A DNA stretch of 64,000 bases from Pseudeuparius sepicola (lineage: Eukaryota > Arthropoda > Insecta > Coleoptera > Anthribidae). The notes under the pieces were generated by a model. It searched no databases and was not told where the DNA came from. It worked only from the letters and a program-made list of their open reading frames with translations. This document shows positions 57,069 through 64,000 of this stretch, in pieces; position 1 is the stretch's first letter, and every line of letters starts with the position of its first letter. A program made the translations under genes and the position numbers. The stretch spans positions 123,629,373 to 123,693,372 of the forward strand of contig OY987299.1 in assembly GCA_963920635.1 (NCBI GenBank), given 5' to 3'.

Positions 57069-57950
57069 ACTTCGAATAAGCAGTATATAAAGTGGCAATT
57101 TTAATATTTTTGATCCTTTATTCTTATTTAATTTACCACAGAGGTTATTATTTTGGGATAGGAATTTAACAAACCAATTCGCCCGCCCATTCTTTGTGCT
57201 TTTTTATTATGACGTAAGTATGCTATTAATTGGTCAACCAAGAATTTTGACTTATGTATGCTCTATTGGCGGACAACAAACAAATTTTGTAAATATTTAT
57301 CTTGAATAAGAGGTGTGCGAAAAAAATACTTGAAAAAGTTGCTGCTTTTGACGAGTTAAAATTTGGCACTTGTTTCTGGGACACCCTGTATAGGTGTTAA
57401 TACGAGTAAATAAAATGAAAACAGAAAGTATAAAAAAATGTATCAGACATCTCGACACCGGAAACGGTCGAAAGTAATAATAAATGTTGTCGGCTCTCGA
57501 AAAGTTATGGGCTTGATGTACCGTTCCTGCTACCTTTTATATGCGCGTACTCTCACCCCTGACCCCGTCGGCGACTGGGAAAATGGCTCTCGAACCACTC
57601 CAGACCTTCTCCTGTGAAAACATCATCATTACTAGTTGTTATTCCCTCATAAATAATGGATATTGGAAACCGTAAACGGCATGAAGCGCATGCATAAACT
57701 GAAAAAATACTCTCTACTCCTGTTCTCTTTTTAAACAGCCTTTACTTTAAGCATCGATAAAAGCATTGAGTAATGACAGAAGACAAAAAATTTGCTTTAT
57801 TATGGGAATGCGGTTTGTGGCATTCAACTTTTCTCGAAAATCGAGCACAATAATACCTGCACCTTGGCTAGTGTTTGTCTATCCCTTGAGGAAATATGAG
57901 AAGCCAATCAAAACCATCTAATCTGGAACACCCTGTACACTACTCGAAGT
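57069..57950. other. No gene; two solo transposon ends
   Basis: GGGACACCCTGTATAGG at 57381 and CTGGAACACCCTGTACAC at 57925 are outer-end motifs without partners. A GC-richer stretch at 57480-57610 has no recognisable frame. Confidence 0.35.
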
Positions 57951-57954
57951 ACTC

Positions 57955-58365
57955 GGGGCCGCGGTGGCGTCGCTCGTACCGGCGCTGACTTTTTAGACTG
58001 CATGTTTTTTTGCCTTCGATCGAGCTTGGTTCGAGGCAGGCGCATGCACATGTCTTTAAAGAAAAACACCGCAATGGCCAAGAGCGCTGGACAAATGTGG
58101 GTTCACGATATTGCTCCTAAATAGGCTTTATCCGTGTGATTTACTAATTGTTCTACACTCACTGGGATTACTACGGTTTTCTAGGGTTTTCCGTAGTACT
58201 TGAGCGAATGCTATCCTAGTTCTATCGGGAAAAAAGTCGGCCCTAGCCGCAAATGGCAACGAAGACAAAATAATAGTAATTGCCCCCCTCCCCCGCACAA
58301 GCTGTGGTTGCTTCTGGGGTACTCCTAGTTTGGAGTATTGTGAAGGTGAGAATTATTATTATATG
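57955..58365 (+). repeat. Interspersed repeat, copy 2 (tRNA-derived SINE candidate)
   Basis: Same orientation and extent as 20325-20722, diverged by substitutions and short indels. It preserves GGTGGCG at the head, TTGGTTCGAGGCAGGCG as the B-box-like segment, the GCATGCACATGTCTTTA block, TAATAGTAATTGCCCCCCTC and CTCCTAGTTTGGAGTATTGT. It lies beside a solo CACCCTGTAC end. Confidence 0.55.
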
Positions 58366-58498
58366 GTGGGTAAAAGCAGTATTTTTATTTTTTTCTGTAT
58401 TTTTCAATGGATTCTTTACGTTGCCCTATATTTTTCAAACTTCTCATTACTAAAAGAAACTGCAAACAATAATTTGCTATTTTTCTACTTTTTCTTAA

Positions 58499-58963
58499 GC
58501 CTGGTTCATGCAGCAACTTTTTCTTTTTATCTTTATGCTTTTGCTTTATCTTTTAAAAGTTGAACATATTGTAAAATAATGGAAGCGTTCAGGCAACGCT
58601 TTTGCTTTATGTTTTGCTTTTTCTTTTATGTAAAAGTCGTGAAGTTTCAACTTTTTCTTTATAATCTTTATAACTCTGAAAGCAGTCAGAACTGCGCACG
58701 CGTCGTTTTTGTCAAATTACCAATTAGAGGTTAAGAAATACAAAATTGTTTGCAAAATAAAAGCTATATTGTTAACTACAATCACCACGAAGAACTACAC
58801 TACGTGAAAACTCTATTTAGCAGTAAAAAAGTTCGTATGGATTCAAATTGCGCATGTGCGAATAATTTTTGAAGAGCAAGCTGCCTGAACGTAAGCTTTA
58901 TTTATTTAAAGAAAAACATAAAGCAAAAGCATAAAAAAGATAAAGTTGCTGCATGAAACAGGC
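58499..58963. mobile_element. TTAA-flanked MITE (465 bp, piggyBac-like target)
   Basis: The ends GCCTGGTTCATGCAGCAACT and AGTTGCTGCATGAAACAGGC are inverted repeats bordered by TTAA on both sides (58495-58498, 58964-58967). Inner segments rich in CTTTTGCTTTAT and ATAAAGCAAAAG also pair, and TTCAGGCAACGCTTTTGC pairs with GCAAGCTGCCTGAACG. No coding. The TTAA target suggests piggyBac; the end sequence itself is not diagnostic. Confidence 0.75.
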
Positions 58964-58967
58964 TTAA

Positions 58968-59889
58968 ATCATTATTTTTTTGTTTAATTTTGGTGTCAAA
59001 TGCCTAGTCAACTTCAAAAACAATAATTATTGCAAATACCTGCTCTCCCAAAAAGTGAAAGTATAATTTGATTTTTGGCATTACAATGACATTATATCAA
59101 TTCATACATGTAACCGAGTCATCTGTGGTAGCTGTTTTAACCAGGAAAAAATATTTGACTGTCTTAGCCAATTTTTTACCTGCTGTACAGTGCCCATTTG
59201 AACACAAGAGATGAGGATCTTTGAGCAAAAATTTCGATTTGTCCAAGTTTTTAATTGCCGTTATACAAAGAATGGTCGGGAAAAAAGAAAATTTTATTCA
59301 GAGTAGTCTGCTGTGATTTTAGATTTTACACCTCCTTCTCCTCCAATTCTACACAACTTTTCTTAATAACAATTTTTAGCATTTTGAAAAATAGGGTTAC
59401 TTTTGACTTGAGCCATTTTCATAACTGTGAACCTGAGTTTGAAAGGATCTAAAATATTCTGTGATATTAAGAATAGAAAAAATCACATTTGTGTCAAAAC
59501 TTATAACGGATAATGTATATTAAAAATATCCAAAAACATAATATCAAAGATCATGTTGAATATTATGATCTTTGATAATATTATGTTGAACCAGCTACAG
59601 TAGTAGAAATTATGAGAAAATGTTCGTGACTAAACAGCTTCCTAGATTTCGAGGTAACGTCATTAAATGTCATCTAAAATTTAACGTAGAGCTCCTTGTA
59701 GCTATAACTAGAAGAAAGAGTCTACCATCGACCAGAGAAAAGTCATTTAGTATCAATATTCGCCGATTTTGGAAAAAAGTTCCGGCTATAAGTATCTAGG
59801 AAAAAGTGGTGCAAATATATTTTTTTGTGGTTAGAAATTTATGGCAGGCGATTTGTTTTTTTGCGTGAAACTCATATTAAGGGGACGAT
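58968..59889. other. No gene; small hairpin
   Basis: A perfect hairpin ATAATATCAAAGATCAT ... ATGATCTTTGATAATATT lies at about 59540-59584. Otherwise there are no repeat ends or supported frames. Confidence 0.4.
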
Positions 59890-60506
59890 AATAGTTATTT
59901 ATGTACCAAGGCACTGAAGTTCAACTTTTTATGACTCGTGTGGAATTTAGTTGCCGAGGCCTCTGGCCGAGGCAAATAAACCACATGAATCATAAAAAGA
60001 ACTTCAGTGCCGAGGTACATATTATATATATTTTTTGAAATCGGAAAAAAAATTGTTTTATTAGGCGAAACAACAATCAGAAGGGATTACCCGTCCACGA
60101 ACCGACTACTCGCGGCGTTGCTTGACTTTGACGATAGCTCTACCTGGGTCAAGTATGACGAGACACGGCACTTTCTGACAAAAAATCCAAACTGCTGCCT
60201 ATTGTGCTGCCTCTATGTAAAATAGATTAATAATCAAACTTTCTAAAATATGTATACTGAAAGATTGCCTTGTTATAGGTAACAATTTCGCAATGTGTAC
60301 GAAAAGTTAAATGAGATTTATTGGCTGGGTTTTGAATATTTTTGGTCGCATTTTCACGAGCGATGGCCACGAGCGTCTGACGTTTGATGTTTACATCTCG
60401 CCAAGGCCTACTTATTGAAAAAATCGTACAATAATGGGCTATTTCAGTGCCGATTTCTGAGCTTTTAATGACGATTTTGAGACACTTCACTGCCGATTTC
60501 AAGAAA
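59890..60506 (+). repeat. Hairpin-ended repeat family, copy F
   Basis: Full-length, the most diverged member: palindrome 59890-60025 (CACTGAAGTTCAAC ... AACTTCAGTG), middle with AGGGATTACCCGTCCACGAA, end CCGATTTCAAGAAAA. The right hairpin is partly replaced (AATAATGGGCTATTTCAGTGC). ACGAT flanks both sides (left GGGACGAT, right AAACGATT), a possible short target duplication. Confidence 0.85.
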
Positions 60507-61597
60507 ACGATTTTATTCAATTCAAACCGGCGACTTCACCAGGAGTGTAAAGACCTGAAAGTGACTAATGTGGGAACAACGCAATTACTGAGAAACATGG
60601 TTTATTATTAGAAGCATCTCACAAAACTTATATATAAAACAGATTACGAAGTCTTCATAACCACATTTACAAGTGTGGGAACAACTAACAGGGCGCAATT
60701 TGTCAAATTTTAATGTCAACAAAAATAAAAGTGTTTAACATTTTTAAGAACAGGTCTGTAAAGAGCTGAGTTTTGATTTGACACTTAAAAATGTACAGCC
60801 AACTCACATTTTCATTGCATTGCTTGTGGCTGTCACGTCTGACACCGGATTTACACGTGCGTGCTCGCCATTCGCCTCGCCACTCGCCGAAATGTTTGTC
60901 GAAACATTCGTGTGCATATTGATCACGCGAACTACCGTTTATACAATTTGTCGAAACATTCGTGTACCTAACCTCAAAATCAAAAACCTACCTAAACACT
61001 AATTGTGACCTAACCTATCGATAATCTGTGGATGATGAACTCTGGCAAACTCATAAATAAAAGGCAAATATCGCAAATATGTAGCAGCATGTTCACTGTA
61101 CAAGGTCAGAGTTGTCAATTGAAGGGAGGCGAATATGTATAGTCCTCCTTACGGCAGAATGCGTGCGACGTAAGGGGGAAGAACTCGCAAATATTATAGA
61201 ATTAGTCACAGTTCAGGGGCGTAGCTCAATTTTGTGTAACTCACAGACTTAATTTTCATATAATTGTTATTTAATTTATTGTTAATATTATTCTTAACGG
61301 TGATGCCTTAGACTATGGAGGAAGGCAAACCCTTATAACATTGGCAATTATTTCTCGTGCTTGAGAATGCGACGTTCTTCCCTGTTTACTCATTTTGCAC
61401 ACGAAAAAACTTGCCAGCGGCCTAAAAAATGAGGTCTGTGTGGTAGACCAAATACGCAGTTAACTTTACGTACTATAGAAACTCGTACGAATGTGTGCAT
61501 GCGGTTTGACACTTGTTTGGCTCCCGTTTGGAGTGCATAATATGTATTTTCTCGCGACACAAACCATAATATCGATATCCATATTATTCCGTTTCAG
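60507..61597. other. Presumed intron or intergenic sequence before the coding exon
   Basis: No repeat boundaries are secure. TGTCGAAACATTCGTGT occurs twice (about 60895 and 60950). CAGGGGCGTAGCTCAATTTT at 61212 resembles a hAT-type end without a partner. The last bases TTATTCCGTTTCAG form a good splice acceptor for the following exon. Confidence 0.45.
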
Positions 61598-61822
61598 ATT
61601 TGCCGCGTCGTAACCAGCACCAGCGTGATGGAATCCTGGCTCGTCGACGTCAAGAGGGTGCGCATCCCCCGCCCCAAGTTCGCGGGGCGGTGCTCCGCCT
61701 CTGCATACCCGACCGAACCGCCCAAGGACTACGTGTACGAGGACGCGCAGGAAATGAAGCTGCGCGCCAGCCTGGTCAAGGCCACCGAGGACCTGCGCAG
61801 GGCGATACAGGAGAAGCTCTAG
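61598..61822 (+). CDS. Terminal coding exon of an unrecognised host gene
   Basis: After a TTCCGTTTCAG acceptor the frame is open from 61598 to a TAG at 61822. In the phase that starts at 61598 it reads ICRVVTSTSV, then from an internal ATG (61628) MESWLVDVKRVRIPRPKFAG, RCSASAYPTEPPKDYVYEDA and QEMKLRASLVKATEDLRRAI QEKL. The exon is strongly GC-rich (many G/C third positions) against an AT-rich background, a mark of selected codons. The last ~25 residues look like a charged amphipathic helix that could form a coiled coil. It could also be a short single-exon gene starting at 61628 (64 residues). I do not recognise the family. On the opposite strand a 152-codon frame is probably a shadow of this codon bias. 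Confidence 0.7.
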   Translation: MCRVVTSTSVMESWLVDVKRVRIPRPKFAGRCSASAYPTEPPKDYVYEDAQEMKLRASLVKATEDLRRAIQEKL

Positions 61823-62950
61823 TACGCCTGCGCGGTAGCTAGACGTATGGGATAGTTGGACATTTGGCAACGTCGTCGCCGATCGAAAATTGCCAGTGAC
61901 ACAAGTTCTAAAATAAGTAAACACCTGCCGATATTATTGTTTGACTGTAATCGTTCTTGTCCCATATAAGTTGGTACCGATTGTCACACTTCTAAACATT
62001 CTAAGGCGATGTTCCAATATTATGAACATTTTACGTATTAGGTTAGTAGGTGTCATGACGCATATAAATAAGTGTTAAGGTTAACTCTTAAGTTTACTCA
62101 TTCAATTAACAAAAGTGGTCTAATTTGGTCATTTTGGAAATATAACTTTCTGTTTTTGCATAATGTATGTATCGCTTTAATTAATTAGAAGTAACTAATG
62201 GATTAGTAACTGTGATATAGTTTTATAATATTAATATGACATTTTTGCTTGGTTCCTTACAATTTTTTATACAGAATGTCCTCCGATTAGTGTTCCCTAA
62301 ATGTAGGTATAGAGAGGTAAAGAAATTTTTAAAAATATGTGAAAAGCACTCAAGAAGTACCTTTATTTTAATGGGAAATGTTAAAAATAAAGAATAATCT
62401 CTAACCGACACCACCATAAGATGATATTACATAAGATATTAAATTAAAGAACTACATAATAAGAAATTGTTTACTAACAAGAACTGATGCGTAAATGAAA
62501 TTCTGCCAACATTTGCATAAGCCACCAAGCCACCTTTCTTTTTTCGAATAAATAAAACCTTGAAAAGGGGCGAAATTATGCATGTTGCCTGTTAAAACCA
62601 ACATTTTTTCTTTATGACTGTTTTTGTAATAAGGGTATAATTTATTCTTCAGTGATTTTCACATTTCTAATTTTTTGACCATTCCGCACATTTAATACAA
62701 CATAGTCTTTTTCAAAACTTTTCATCGAGAGAAAAAATTTACCTTCGGGACACTAATCAGGGGACATACTGTATGTAGAATATGGCGTATACACTGCACT
62801 GGCCAAAATTTTAATATGTATTTGAATAATATTCTCTTATAATTTTCTTTTCTAAAAAAATAACGGCCAAAATTAATTAAACAATTTAGGTACGTAACTA
62901 TTTAGCTTCTGTTTTTTTTTTCAAAAGCTATACCAAAGTCTAGAACAGTA
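61823..62950 (+). other. Probable 3' UTR and downstream sequence
   Basis: AT-rich sequence after the stop. Candidate AATAAA poly-A signals occur near 62388 and 62547; the first ones reached cannot be chosen from sequence alone. No repeats are recognised until ~62956. Confidence 0.4.
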
Positions 62951-62955
62951 TATTT

Positions 62956-63533
62956 CATTACGAGTCTGGAAATAAAGATTTTTCCGTGCGCCTCACACGG
63001 GAAGTCATGTAAGCACGGAAAAATCTATTTCTGGATGTGTAATGAACGATATTTTTTATTATACTTCTTTGAAAACGGAAACTTAAAACATTTTATCGGC
63101 ATATTATAATAAATTTAATTGACAAAAAATAAACAATGCAGACAATATACATATAGTGTTTGGTATGTATGATGCGTTTCCATGGTTACTCTCAAATTAT
63201 TTCAAAGGTGCTTTGTTGTAAATTAGTTATTGTCAGATAAGGTGAATAAAACGTCAAAAATATTACAGAAATGTATCTAAATATTGAAACACTTACGAAT
63301 TAAAATACAAAATAGGTACATGTTAAATATCAGAGAGCATATAGAGTTTCTTAAATTTAGTTTACTTTGGTGTATATTTCTATTTTAAAGCCATATAATT
63401 CGGTATTTTTATTCAGCAGCGCACGGAAAGTTTTTCCATGCGCTGTTTCCGTGCGCTAGCCCGAAAAAACCCATCTTTCATTATTGCTAAAACAGAATAA
63501 AATAAGGTGTTTTCAAAGAAGTATAATAAAAAG
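62956..63533. repeat. Hairpin cluster bounded by an inverted pair
   Basis: 62956-63047 is a near-palindrome (GAAATAAAGATTTTTCCGTG ... CACGGAAAAATCTATTTC). TTTTTATTATACTTCTTTGA at ~63055 is inverted at 63513-63533. A further hairpin GCGCACGGAAAGTTTTTCC / GCGCTGTTTCCGTGCGC lies at 63419-63457. TTTCCGTGCGC is shared by both hairpins. Likely a small non-autonomous element. Confidence 0.55.
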
Positions 63534-63585
63534 TATATCTCTGGACGCTGGCTATCGTAGGCTATATATTCTGTGGCTATACATA

Positions 63586-63978
63586 CGAGGGCGGTTCCCC
63601 AATTATTGTCCCTAACATAGTTAAAACGGGTATTCAAAAACTTTATTACTTTTCTACATAATCCCCTGAAAGTCTAATACATTTCTCATAACGATGTTGA
63701 AGCGTGGAAACTTTGAAAATAATTTTTTTTTCTCCATGCATATCCTCGTAAATTTCCATCGGAGTCATCCCTTTCTTTTGCAGGTATTTTACTGAATTTT
63801 TTCAATTCACTATGCACAATCGAAGAATAAAAATTCTTACTCGAATATTCGAAACGACGTGATATTGAAATTTGGCAAGCAAGACTGACAGATGTTGACA
63901 GTTGTACTATTAGAGTACCGATTGTTTCGGTCAACGCCAACTAGTCTAGTAGGGACAATAATTGGTGAACCGCTGTCG
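63586..63978 (-). mobile_element. TA-flanked mariner remnant (393 bp)
   Basis: The ends CGAGGGCGGTTC and GAACCGCTGTCG, continuing CCAATTATTGTCCCTA / TAGGGACAATAATTGG, are inverted repeats with TA outside. The ends resemble classical mariner TIRs (TACGAGGG type). Inside, on the minus strand, only the transposase C-terminus and some eroded sequence remain. Confidence 0.8.
63646..63699 (-). pseudogene. Mariner transposase C-terminal tail
   Basis: The minus-strand frame reads QHRYEKCIRLSGDYVEK and a stop, the typical end of classical mariner transposases (RWEKCI..xGDYVEK). It stops 30 or so bases short of the left-hand inverted repeat, as in complete mariners. The rest of the gene is deleted. 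This is the only classical mariner trace in the window. Confidence 0.8.
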
Positions 63979-64000
63979 TATAATATCTAAGAAATATTTT

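Noticed and set aside
61466..61924. 152-codon minus-strand frame
   Set aside because: Antisense to the GC-rich coding exon; its openness follows from the codon bias of the real exon.

Overview
This window looks like a piece of a repeat-rich arthropod genome, most likely an insect. It is AT-rich, has no dense operon-like coding and shows spliceosomal exon signals (GTAAGT donors, pyrimidine-tract AG acceptors). Almost everything recognisable is transposon-derived: TA-duplicating elements with long inverted repeats, hAT-, MULE- and piggyBac-like non-autonomous elements, tRNA-related repeats and two satellite arrays. Order-level placement (beetle, bug or moth) cannot be settled from the sequence alone.

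Layout. Two almost identical, apparently intact Tc1/mariner-superfamily elements of 1,939 bp (1345-3283 and 45677-47615) lie in the same orientation 44.3 kb apart. Each has 367-bp terminal inverted repeats, a TA duplication and an uninterrupted transposase gene on the minus strand. Between and around them are older relatives. At 8604-12704 a decayed transposon is split by a nested element carrying a two-exon THAP domain. At 14616-20054 a foldback transposon holds a transposase N-terminus and was invaded by a hAT-like element (16373-19917) whose interior is nine copies of a 327-bp satellite. Elements at 22849-24287 and 28848-30894 keep transposase C-termini. From 41.1 to 43.7 kb there are seven copies of a second satellite (377 bp), each with an 87-bp hairpin. 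From 49 to 57 kb there is a run of foldback elements, one of which (51045-52088) shares its outermost 16 bases with the intact transposons. A six-member family of hairpin-ended repeats is scattered at 21.2, 32.8, 33.6, 35.6, 39.1 and 59.9 kb.

Host sequence is sparse. The best candidates are a GC-rich terminal coding exon at 61598-61822 (+), of unrecognised product and preceded by a clear splice acceptor; a CpG-rich block at 31620-32022 that could be a promoter and first non-coding exon on the same strand; and a compact heat-shock-type promoter (GAA/TTC array plus TATA box) firing leftward at 36.7-36.8 kb. Whether the first two belong to one gene with a ~29.6 kb transposon-filled intron is an inference.

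How the parts work together: the two intact transposases are the only complete mobile-element genes here. Their ends match one non-autonomous element in the window, and decayed transposases of the same broad type sit in four other elements. This suggests repeated waves of one superfamily, with later insertions nested in earlier ones.
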